Part shown: piece after piece, positions 1 through 6,003 of the stretch
Layout: every line of letters starts with the position of its first letter
How positions within the stretch are numbered: the first letter of the stretch is position 1
Assembly (NCBI GenBank): GCA_943333015.1
Contig: CALQRR010000070.1
Coordinates: forward strand, 1-7,653
DNA: 7,653 nucleotides
Direction: 5' to 3'
Origin: Chitinophaga pinensis
GTDB lineage: Bacteria > Bacteroidota > Bacteroidia > M30B66
The notes under the pieces: model-generated
Seen by the model: the letters and a program-made list of their open reading frames with translations, nothing else
Told to the model about the DNA's origin: nothing
Databases searched by the model: none
Translations under genes and position numbers: made by a program

Positions 1-456
1 GGTCTGTCCGTTTTTGGTATACGCCAGTGCCTGAAGTTTCTGACCGTTGGCTGCAGTCATTTCAAGTGTTTCCTCGGTTACTGCAGGCTGATAGCCTTTG
101 ATCCAGCTTCCCCAGGAAAACGAAGAACGGCAGCCTGGAGTGGTGCTTGCTTCAAGGTGCGAAAACGCATAGGCCGATTGAATAACGGGAAGCATAAACA
201 GCAGAAGTGCAAGAAGCGGAATCCACCGTGTGTAGCGGGAAAGCGGCAAAAAAGAGATCCCGGGCAGCATCAGGAGCAGAAAACTAACGATGCACACGCG
301 GGTATTGTCTTCGGTGGCAGCAAGGTTATACAAAACACCCTCATTCCACCAGAGCGGCATGAGGGTGAGTGAGGCATATAGTAAAAGACCAGTAGAAGCA
401 ATCAGTCGAACAGTTCCAAGAATTGAAAACAGACGACTGTTTTTCGTATGGGTCAT
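1..456 (-). CDS. Unrecognised membrane protein, N-terminal 152 residues (cut by left edge)
   Basis: The frame is open from an ATG at 456 down to base 1 with no stop, giving 152 residues; the rest lies outside the window. About three hydrophobic segments are visible, near residues 11-33, 54-72 and 79-100. A more polar stretch follows (about 101-152) containing one Cys (109) and a Trp/Ser/Gly patch around 112-119. This suggests a membrane-anchored N-terminal half followed by a domain that begins near the cut. The start is supported by its position: the ATG overlaps the TGA stop of the upstream PKD lipoprotein gene in a 4-base ATGA junction, a common arrangement for translationally coupled genes. 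I do not recognise the family and assign no function. The reading frame and start are fairly secure; the nature of the product is not. Confidence 0.7.
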   Translation of the reverse strand, partial: MTHTKNSRLFSILGTVRLIASTGLLLYASLTLMPLWWNEGVLYNLAATEDNTRVCIVSFLLLMLPGISFLPLSRYTRWIPLLALLLFMLPVIQSAYAFSHLEASTTPGCRSSFSWGSWIKGYQPAVTEETLEMTAANGQKLQALAYTKNGQT

Positions 457-800
457 TGAGTTACTTCAATCGTAACGGTAGCAGTTGAACCTTCGCCGTT
501 CGGGGAGCATTCGTCTGCAACCTGAATGGTTGTATTGTGCAATGAAACGGAATAGTAGCCTTGCATTTCGAAGATGTGTTCTACAACAGGTGATTTAGTA
601 ACGGTATCGCGACCGTCACCAAAATTCCAATGATACACATCCATGCCTTCGCTGCATGCTGCATTGAATTTCACGCGCTGCCCAACTTGTGGATTCCGGT
701 CATCGGCATCAAAACACATACGCATGGCATTTTCATCGCAAGAGCTGAAAGTAAAAAGTGCGAGAGCGAGTACTGGAAGAATCAGAGAAATACGTTTCAT
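453..800 (-). CDS. Small PKD-domain lipoprotein
   Basis: This encodes a 115-residue protein likely to be exported and lipid-anchored. Residues 1-20 form a short signal peptide (Lys-Arg followed by a Leu/Ala-rich core) ending in the lipobox FSSC, with Cys21 as the lipidated residue. Asp22 follows it; in Bacteroidota this does not by itself predict inner-membrane retention. Residues about 34-95 resemble a single PKD-type beta-sandwich, with the diagnostic WNFGDG at 58-63 and the later H-F/G-Y-Y-S-V-S-L strand pattern at 75-88. Three further cysteines (29, 49, 98) could form a disulfide. The frame stays open upstream to 974, but that extension runs into the transporter gene and lacks a signal peptide, so the ATG at 800 is chosen. 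The stop overlaps the start of the next gene, suggesting co-expression. PKD domains usually mediate protein or carbohydrate contacts; the specific role here is unknown. Confidence 0.8.
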   Translation of the reverse strand: MKRISLILPVLALALFTFSSCDENAMRMCFDADDRNPQVGQRVKFNAACSEGMDVYHWNFGDGRDTVTKSPVVEHIFEMQGYYSVSLHNTTIQVADECSPNGEGSTATVTIEVTQ

Positions 801-903
801 ACAGGTTATGGGTTTGGATTCAGTGGTATCAGAATCACAATATAAAGCAACGAATTTATTTAAAAAATGAATGAAACGATGTAAAAAACGAGTTAAAATG
901 CGA

Positions 904-920
904 TTTCGTGTGTCACGAAA
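904..920 (-). terminator. Short hairpin across the stop codon of the VIT-family gene, possible weak terminator
   Basis: A perfect 7-bp inverted repeat (TTTCGTG and CACGAAA) with a 3-base loop spans the TGA at 913-915. On the minus strand it is followed within a few bases by a short ATTTT run rather than a strong U-tract. It could be a weak intrinsic terminator or an RNA 3' end stabiliser for the transporter transcript. Chance is also possible because the stem is short and AT-rich. Confidence 0.3.
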
Positions 921-1620
921 GCAATTGATCAAACATTCGAGCAACGAAGAAGGCAGCAGCAGCGGCAATAACACCTATTAAGGTTACTTTAAGAGCTCCC
1001 TGAAGCGGATCTTGTCCGGTGACTTTACTTTTGTAATACCCAAAAACAAACAGACAAATGACGGTAAGCAGGGAAGAAAACTTAAGTCCGGTTGCAGGTG
1101 TATTGGTAAACAAGTATGCACTCAAAGGAATAATCCCTCCAACAATATAGGCGATACCGATGGTTGCAGCACTGTTACGAGCGCGGTTGGCATGAGGTTC
1201 TTCGAGACCGAGTTCGAACTTCATCATAAACTCTACCCATTTGCGTTTGTCGCGTGCCATTTCATCGGCAATGAGGTGTTGTGTTTCTTCACTTAGACCA
1301 TAATCGGCAAACACTTCCCGCACTTCCGCTTTCTCCCGTTCAGGAACGCGTTCCACTTCGTCCGCTTCGCGTTTCCATTCGGCCGCATAATGTTCCTGCT
1401 CGGTTTTACCTGCCAGATATCCACCTAAACCCATAGCAATACTGCCGGCAACAATCTCGGCAATTCCTGCGGTAATGATCACATCGTTACTATGAACGGC
1501 ACCACTCAATCCGGCTGCCAGTGCAAATGGAACGGTCAGTCCATCGGCCATCCCGATGACAATATCGGAGATAAAAGCAGAACTTTTCAGATGGTCTTCT
1601 TCGTGATGCGTATGAGACAT
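913..1620 (-). CDS. VIT1/CCC1-family iron/manganese transporter
   Basis: This encodes a 235-residue membrane protein of the VIT1/CCC1 family. Known members export Fe2+ or Mn2+ from the cytoplasm, usually by exchange with protons, and protect against metal overload. The sequence shows the five-helix layout: segments near 17-37, 46-70, 149-171, 178-199 and 209-230. The family signature DGLTVPFALAAGLSGA is at 26-41. AGSIAMGLGGYLA at 58-70 holds the conserved Met. A Glu-rich cytoplasmic helical region (about 73-140, starting EQEHY) matches the metal-binding domain that collects cations between helices 2 and 3. The N-terminus is His/Glu-rich (SHTHHEEDH), which may add metal-binding capacity. Length is normal for bacterial members. 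The gene appears to be its own transcription unit, with a TAnnTTTG element just upstream and a hairpin at its stop. Whether iron or manganese is the main substrate cannot be read from the sequence. Confidence 0.92.
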   Translation of the reverse strand: MSHTHHEEDHLKSSAFISDIVIGMADGLTVPFALAAGLSGAVHSNDVIITAGIAEIVAGSIAMGLGGYLAGKTEQEHYAAEWKREADEVERVPEREKAEVREVFADYGLSEETQHLIADEMARDKRKWVEFMMKFELGLEEPHANRARNSAATIGIAYIVGGIIPLSAYLFTNTPATGLKFSSLLTVICLFVFGYYKSKVTGQDPLQGALKVTLIGVIAAAAAFFVARMFDQLLS

Positions 1621-1636
1621 ATCAGGTGGTTTCGGG

Positions 1637-1644
1637 CAAATATA
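1637..1644 (-). promoter_or_regulatory. Candidate Bacteroidota -7 promoter element for the VIT-family gene
   Basis: On the minus strand this reads TATATTTG, an exact match to the Bacteroidota housekeeping -7 motif TAnnTTTG. It ends 16 bases before the ATG at 1620, implying a leader of roughly ten bases. No clear TTTG is seen about 20 bases further upstream, so the -33 half is weak or absent. Confidence 0.5.
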
Positions 1645-1700
1645 AAAACATCAGGCTGAATGCTCCGCGAATAAAACGGCGAATATTGCTTCGATATAAT

Positions 1701-1710
1701 CGCTTAAGCG
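1701..1710. repeat. 10-bp perfect palindrome CGCTTAAGCG
   Basis: CGCTTAAGCG is self-complementary over its full length. It sits about 55 bases upstream of the candidate -7 element of the transporter gene. It could be a dimeric regulator site, but a 10-bp palindrome is not rare enough to claim that. Confidence 0.3.
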
Positions 1711-1718
1711 CAATGAAA

Positions 1719-1730
1719 AAATAATTATTT
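1719..1730. repeat. 12-bp AT-rich perfect palindrome AAATAATTATTT
   Basis: AAATAATTATTT is self-complementary and lies 8 bases beyond the first palindrome, upstream of the metal-transporter gene. On the minus strand it runs into four further T residues and a C, so it could also form a feeble A/T hairpin behind the permease gene. AT-only palindromes occur often by chance. Confidence 0.25.
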
Positions 1731-1875
1731 CTCGAGCTGTTCTGTGAAAGAATTACCTGGATTCCGCTCCTATAATTGCTTTCGAACGGATGGTGTTTAT
1801 GAAAATTCGCGGTTGTATTCAGCTGATTGAGCTATGACATTTCTGCAAAATTTCACTTCAGCTTTACAGCCGCAA

Positions 1876-3120
1876 TTATTTTGAGCGCATGGCTTCCACC
1901 GGATCTAAACGAGAGGCCGATAATGCAGGAGCAATTCCAGCGATGAGTCCAATGACAGAGGAAATTAAAACTCCCAAGCTGATGTTTTTAAAACTTAGGC
2001 TGATGTCCATATCCAAGCCCGCACTCAAGGCAAGGGTGAGCAGAAAAATAACGAATAAGCCAATCACACCACCGGCAATGGACAAAATCATGGATTCGAA
2101 CAGAAATTGAAACAAGATGAAATAATTCTTCGCCCCCAAAGCCTTCTGAATGCCGATAATATTGGTGCGTTCTTTCACCGAAACGAACATGATGTTGGCA
2201 ATTCCGAAGCCCCCAACTAAAATGGAAAATAAACCGATTACACCACCAGCCACATTGACCACACCAATGAGGGAAGCAAAGCCGTTTGATAATAATTTCG
2301 TTTCATTCAGAGCAAAATCATTGGCCTGGCGTGGTTTCAACCGACGAATTCCGCGCATGATTCCCATGAGTTCATCCATGAGCGCTTCGTTGCTTACGCC
2401 GTCAATCGCCTTCACCGCGATGTATGGATTTACCTGATCACTGCGGATATCGACTAATCCACGGGCAAAATTGAGCGGAAGCATGGCTGCATTGTCGAGA
2501 CCAAAATCCAGCAAATTCTGACCTTCCCGTTTAAACACTCCGATGACTTCTACATTTGCGCCACGCACCAATATGTGCTTTCCGATAGGCGGGAGTTTAC
2601 CGAATAACTGAGAAGCGACTTCTGCTCCAATAACAATTTTGTTTCGTCCTGCGTGGATCTCTGCATCACTGAAATAGCGTCCTTCCTGGATTTCGAACGA
2701 TTTAATTTTTTCGTACTCGTCGCTCACTGCACTGATTTGCACATTTTCGGCCGAGGCATTTTTAAACTCCAGTGTTACATTGGCCTGAATTAAAAATGCT
2801 GAAGCCGCAGCCAACGTACTACGTTCCCGCACTAAATCTAACTCCTGCATCTGTGTCACCGGGCGGTTCATGTATTCCCACCATTTAAAATCGGAGGAAA
2901 ATTCCCATGGCCATTTCTGAATAAAAATGACATTATTACCCAAAGATGAAATGCTCTTGTCGATGTTGTTCCGGATAGAATCGACCATGGTAAAAACGGA
3001 AATGATTGCAAAAATACCAATGGTGATGCCCAATAGCGACAAAAATGTCCGCAACTTATTGCTCACCAAAGAATCGATGGCAAACTGAAAACTTTCCCGA
3101 AACAGGCGTAAAAACAGCAT
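1876..3120 (-). CDS. ABC-transporter permease, FtsX/MacB type
   Basis: This encodes a 414-residue inner-membrane permease of the MacB/FtsX (type VII ABC) family. These work with a separate or fused ATPase in mechanotransmission, driving lipoprotein, peptide or drug export rather than classical transport. The architecture is typical: TM1 near 25-46, preceded by the basic NKLRTFLSLLGITIGIF motif at 21-37. A periplasmic MacB_PCD-like domain follows (about 47-285), then three C-terminal helices near 287-311, 341-365 and 380-402. The FtsX signature VSVKERTNIIGIQKALGAK is at 313-331 and the terminal APALSASRLDPVEAMR at 397-412. An ATG at 3219 would add 33 residues, but homologues I know begin near the LRLFRESF segment, and a -7-like element sits just before 3120, so 3120 is preferred. 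No ATPase gene lies in the window, so its partner must be encoded elsewhere. The substrate is unknown. Confidence 0.9.
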   Translation of the reverse strand: MLFLRLFRESFQFAIDSLVSNKLRTFLSLLGITIGIFAIISVFTMVDSIRNNIDKSISSLGNNVIFIQKWPWEFSSDFKWWEYMNRPVTQMQELDLVRERSTLAAASAFLIQANVTLEFKNASAENVQISAVSDEYEKIKSFEIQEGRYFSDAEIHAGRNKIVIGAEVASQLFGKLPPIGKHILVRGANVEVIGVFKREGQNLLDFGLDNAAMLPLNFARGLVDIRSDQVNPYIAVKAIDGVSNEALMDELMGIMRGIRRLKPRQANDFALNETKLLSNGFASLIGVVNVAGGVIGLFSILVGGFGIANIMFVSVKERTNIIGIQKALGAKNYFILFQFLFESMILSIAGGVIGLFVIFLLTLALSAGLDMDISLSFKNISLGVLISSVIGLIAGIAPALSASRLDPVEAMRSK

Positions 3121-3124
3121 AGCA

Positions 3125-3132
3125 CAAATGTA
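3125..3132 (-). promoter_or_regulatory. Candidate -7 promoter element for the ABC permease
   Basis: On the minus strand this reads TACATTTG, an exact TAnnTTTG match, only 4 bases before the preferred ATG at 3120. If functional, transcription would begin at or next to the start codon, giving a leaderless or nearly leaderless mRNA. The -33 half is not convincing. If transcription really starts here, the longer frame from 3219 is excluded. Confidence 0.35.
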
Positions 3133-3231
3133 GCGGGGATGACTGATAAACGAACGCAGCATCCTGAAAAACTCGTAACGAACTGCAAAAAGAAATTCGC
3201 TGAACTGATTTCTGAACACAAATCTCCGATT

Positions 3232-3252
3232 ACCAAAGGAACATTCTTTGGT
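3232..3252. repeat. Inverted repeat ACCAAAG-N7-CTTTGGT
   Basis: Seven-base arms (3232-3238 and 3246-3252) pair perfectly around a 7-base spacer in the middle of the divergent region. Since both neighbouring genes point away, it is not a terminator for either. It is better read as a possible regulator-binding site or the stem of a small RNA, and chance is not excluded. Confidence 0.35.
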
Positions 3253-3345
3253 TCATTTGCACACGATGAGAATGAGTACTGAAAGATGCAGGAGTAACCT
3301 AGCAGAATTAAATTGAGAATCAGCATGTTAGAACTGCATGCATTT

Positions 3346-3364
3346 TGTTAAAAAAAACTTAACA
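3346..3364. repeat. Inverted repeat TGTTAA-N7-TTAACA
   Basis: Six-base arms flank an A-rich 7-base spacer, about 50 bases upstream of the candidate purH -7 element. The location suits an upstream regulator site, but the arms are short and AT-rich. Confidence 0.3.
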
Positions 3365-3414
3365 TTTACTCCTCTTTACCATCAGTTTGCCCCAAAACAT
3401 GGACTTCTTTTCAT

Positions 3415-3422
3415 TAAGTTTG
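3415..3422 (+). promoter_or_regulatory. Candidate -7 promoter element for the purH-mre operon
   Basis: TAAGTTTG matches the Bacteroidota -7 motif TAnnTTTG exactly and lies 22 bases before the purH ATG. A TTTG at 3386-3389 could be the -33 half, but its 25-base spacing is slightly longer than the usual range of about 17-23. With no gap above 30 bases between the following genes, this may be the main promoter for the whole visible operon. Confidence 0.5.
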
Positions 3423-3444
3423 CGGCTTCATTGTTTCCCGTTTC

Positions 3445-4935
3445 ATGTCCCACCCCAAACGCATTCAAAGCGCGCTCATCTCGGTATTCCATAAAGACGG
3501 CCTCGAACAGGTCGCACGTGCGCTTCAAGCCTTGGGTGTAACCATCTATTCGACTGGAGGAACAAGGACTTTTCTTGAAAATCTGGGGCTTGATGTTATT
3601 GCGGTAGAAGACCTTACCTCCTATCCATCCATTTTGGGTGGACGGGTTAAAACCTTGCATCCCAAAGTATTTGGCGGGATATTAGGTCGCCGTGATGAGG
3701 AAAGCGATGTCGCTCAATTGGAGCAGTATGATATCCCAACCATTGATTTGGTGATGGTGGATTTGTATCCATTCACCGAAACACTGGCAGCAGGGGCCGC
3801 AGAAGCAGAGATCATCGAAAAAATTGATATTGGAGGCGTCAGTCTGATCCGTGCGGCTGCAAAAAACTTCAGCGACGTGCTGATTGTTTCTGACCGCAAG
3901 CACTACAACGATTTGGTGGAACTGCTTGAAAACGGAGCGGGGTCATCCACATTGGAACAGCGCAAAACATATGCATCTGCTGCATTTCAGACAACTTCAG
4001 AATACGATACAGCCATTGCTGATTGGTTTGGAGGAAACGGGCAGTCCTTGCGTTACGGTGAAAATCCGCACCAAAAAGCGACGTTCCGTGGAAACCTAAA
4101 TGAAGCGTTTACACAGCTTCACGGAAAGGAATTATCCTACAACAATCTGCTTGATGTAGATGCTGCGTTATCGCTTATACACGATTTTCCATCGGCTGGC
4201 TGTGCGGTAATTAAACACAACAATGCATGTGGCGCGGCCATAGATGAAAATCCGGTCATTGCTTGGAAAAAGGCCTTGGCAGGAGATCCTCTTTCTGCTT
4301 TTGGTGGAATCTTCGTATTCAATACCGTGCTCGATGCCACTACGGCTAAAGAAACGGATCAGTTATTTTTCGAAGTGATACTCGCTCCGGGATATTCTGA
4401 GGAAGCGCTTCAGATTTTGAAGAGCAAGAAAAATCGCATCATCCTTCAAACACATACATTCGCCTGGCCTGAAATCAATGTACGTAGTGTGCTTAATGGA
4501 CTTTTAGTTCAGCAGCGTGACAGCCGTGTTGAAAAATCAGGCGAATTCAAAACCGTCACCGAACGCCAACCAGATCCGGCACGATTTGCAGATCTTGAAT
4601 TCGCGATGGTGCTGGTGAAGCATACAAAATCAAATGCGATCGTATTGGTTCGGGACCTTCAGCTATTAGCCAGTGGTACAGGTCAAACGTCTCGCGTGGA
4701 TGCATTGAAACAATCGGTCGAAAAAGCGCAGCGTATGGGCTTCAAAACCGAAGGTGCTGTTCTGGCATCGGATGCGTTTTTCCCCTTTGCCGATAATGTT
4801 GAGCTGGCTGCAGAAGCTGGCGTTGCTGCTATCGTTCAACCGGGAGGATCTGTTCGTGATCAGGAAAGTATTGATACAGCCGATCGTCTGGGAATGGCGA
4901 TGGTTTTTACAGGAATCAGACACTTCAAACATTAA
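3445..4935 (+). CDS. purH: Bifunctional AICAR transformylase / IMP cyclohydrolase
   Basis: This 496-residue cytoplasmic enzyme catalyses the last two steps of de novo purine synthesis. It transfers a formyl group from 10-formyl-THF to AICAR, then closes the ring to give IMP. The N-terminal IMP cyclohydrolase (MGS-like) domain spans about 5-150. It shows STGGT at 36-40, GGRVKTLHPKVFGGIL at 65-80, and DIGGVSLIRAAAKN at 128-141. The transformylase domain follows, with SLRYGENPHQ at 201-210, KHNNACGAA at 257-265 (containing the expected catalytic Lys-His pair), GDPLSAFGGI at 280-289 and GQTSRVDA at 413-420. Near the end are DAFFPFADNVE and QPGGSVRDQES, then the typical terminal FTGIRHFKH. The protein is complete and of near-normal length. 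No Shine-Dalgarno is visible before the ATG. It leads the operon and ends only 15 bases before mreB, so the two are probably cotranscribed. Confidence 0.97.
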   Translation: MSHPKRIQSALISVFHKDGLEQVARALQALGVTIYSTGGTRTFLENLGLDVIAVEDLTSYPSILGGRVKTLHPKVFGGILGRRDEESDVAQLEQYDIPTIDLVMVDLYPFTETLAAGAAEAEIIEKIDIGGVSLIRAAAKNFSDVLIVSDRKHYNDLVELLENGAGSSTLEQRKTYASAAFQTTSEYDTAIADWFGGNGQSLRYGENPHQKATFRGNLNEAFTQLHGKELSYNNLLDVDAALSLIHDFPSAGCAVIKHNNACGAAIDENPVIAWKKALAGDPLSAFGGIFVFNTVLDATTAKETDQLFFEVILAPGYSEEALQILKSKKNRIILQTHTFAWPEINVRSVLNGLLVQQRDSRVEKSGEFKTVTERQPDPARFADLEFAMVLVKHTKSNAIVLVRDLQLLASGTGQTSRVDALKQSVEKAQRMGFKTEGAVLASDAFFPFADNVELAAEAGVAAIVQPGGSVRDQESIDTADRLGMAMVFTGIRHFKH

Positions 4936-4950
4936 TCCCTATTCACACAC

Positions 4951-5973
4951 ATGGGTTTATTTAATTTCTTCACCCAAGAAATCGCGATCGATCTTGGAAC
5001 CGCCAACACGATCATCATTCATAACGACAAAGTTGTTGTGGATGAACCATCTATCGTAGCCATCGAACGCTCGTCCGGTAAGGTCATCGCCGTAGGCAAG
5101 CAAGCGCAGCAGATGCATGGTAAAACCCACGAAAACATCAAAACCATTCGTCCGCTCAAAGACGGTGTTATTGCCGATTTTAACTCGGCCGAACACATGA
5201 TCCGTGGGATGATTAAGATGATCAATCCGGGACGGAAGATTTTCTCCCCATCGCTGGTGATGGTTATCTGCATTCCTTCCGGTATTACCGAAGTGGAAAA
5301 ACGCGCGGTGCGTGACTCTGCCGAACATGCCGGTGCCAAAGAAGTCTACCTCATTCATGAACCGATGGCTGCGGCGATTGGTATTGGAATCGATGTGGAA
5401 GAACCGATGGGGAATATGATTATCGACATCGGCGGAGGTACTTCTGAAATTGCAGTAATTGCCCTTGGTGGTATTGTTTGCGATAAAAGTATTCGTGTAG
5501 CGGGGGATGATTTCACTGCCGACATTGAAGACTACATGCGTCGTCAGCACAACATTCACATTGGTGAACGTACGGCAGAACGTATCAAAATTGAAGTGGG
5601 TGCTGCATTGACCGAAGTGGACAATCCTCCACCCGATTATGCCGTTCATGGTCGTGATATGATGACGGGCATTCCGAAAGAAATCATGGTTACGTATCAG
5701 GAAATTGCCCATTGTCTGGACAAATCCATTGCGAAAATCGAAACGGCAATTCTCATTGCGTTGGAGATGACGCCACCCGAACTTTCGGCTGATATTTACC
5801 GCACGGGTATTTATTTGGCAGGAGGCGGATCCATGTTACGCGGTCTCGACAAACGTATCTCTGGGCGCACCAAACTGCCTGTTTACATTGCCGAAGATCC
5901 ACTTCGTGCAGTTGCTCGTGGAACCGGAATAGCGTTGAAAAACCGGGATAAATTCAAGTTCCTGATCCGCTAA
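4951..5973 (+). CDS. mreB: Rod shape-determining protein MreB
   Basis: This 340-residue actin homologue polymerises with ATP on the inner face of the membrane and directs lateral cell-wall synthesis by the elongasome. The actin-fold nucleotide-binding motifs are intact: phosphate-1 DLGTANT at 14-20, connect-1 around RPLKDGVIADF at 67-77, phosphate-2 DIGGGTSEIAVI at 159-170, and the adenosine motif YLAGGGSMLRGL at 288-299. The ARGTGIAL segment is at 322-329. HEPMAAAIGIG (136-146) is also characteristic. The amphipathic N-terminus (MGLFNFF) is suited to membrane contact. Length is standard. It starts 15 bases after purH and ends 30 bases before mreC, consistent with one transcript. No Shine-Dalgarno is visible. 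An antisense frame of about 250 codons across this gene is a codon-usage shadow and is not called. Confidence 0.98.
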   Translation: MGLFNFFTQEIAIDLGTANTIIIHNDKVVVDEPSIVAIERSSGKVIAVGKQAQQMHGKTHENIKTIRPLKDGVIADFNSAEHMIRGMIKMINPGRKIFSPSLVMVICIPSGITEVEKRAVRDSAEHAGAKEVYLIHEPMAAAIGIGIDVEEPMGNMIIDIGGGTSEIAVIALGGIVCDKSIRVAGDDFTADIEDYMRRQHNIHIGERTAERIKIEVGAALTEVDNPPPDYAVHGRDMMTGIPKEIMVTYQEIAHCLDKSIAKIETAILIALEMTPPELSADIYRTGIYLAGGGSMLRGLDKRISGRTKLPVYIAEDPLRAVARGTGIALKNRDKFKFLIR

Positions 5974-6003
5974 TCGGCAGCAAAACATTGAACTGAATAG
6001 TGT

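Larger units (their letters stand above)
1621..1875. other. Intergenic region with no gene, between permease 3' end and VIT-family promoter
   Basis: This 255-base stretch separates two genes on the same strand. I see no credible coding frame, tRNA or strong intrinsic terminator in it. It carries the candidate transporter promoter at 1637-1644 and two perfect palindromes at 1701-1710 and 1719-1730. A looser ATTGC/GCAAT inverted pair (1685-1689 and 1710-1714) encloses the first palindrome. The rest is AT-rich and featureless. Confidence 0.5.
3121..3444. other. Divergent intergenic region between the permease and purH
   Basis: Both flanking genes are transcribed outward from this 324-base stretch, so it should hold the promoters for each. 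I see -7-like elements for the permease (3125-3132, minus) and purH (3415-3422, plus). There are also two short inverted repeats at 3232-3252 and 3346-3364. Open frames crossing it are short, lack family resemblance and overlap the flanking genes, so I call no gene here. No PurR-type site or purine riboswitch aptamer is recognisable. Confidence 0.5.

Noticed and set aside
157..475. Short plus-strand frames at the left end
   Set aside because: They are antisense to the minus-strand membrane protein, are Lys/Gln/Arg-rich without domain features, and overlap each other in different frames.
801..974. 58-residue N-terminal extension of the PKD lipoprotein
   Set aside because: It would run into the 3' end of the transporter gene and bury the signal peptide and lipobox in the interior. 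The ATG at 800 gives a textbook lipoprotein start.
3121..3219. 33-residue N-terminal extension of the ABC permease
   Set aside because: The added residues do not resemble the start of MacB/FtsX permeases, and a -7-like promoter motif sits inside this stretch just before the preferred ATG.
3063..3326. 87-codon minus-strand frame with a lipoprotein-like start before the permease
   Set aside because: It overlaps the permease coding start in another frame, and the hydrophobic run with FSSC is not followed by any domain-like sequence. It is more likely chance.
3338..3660. Short frames overlapping the purH start on both strands
   Set aside because: They share sequence with the conserved first 70 codons of purH and have no independent support.
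4957..5712. 251-codon open frame antisense to mreB
   Set aside because: It lies entirely inside a well-conserved mreB gene and its product is His/Asn/Phe-rich with no recognisable domain. It is a codon-usage shadow.
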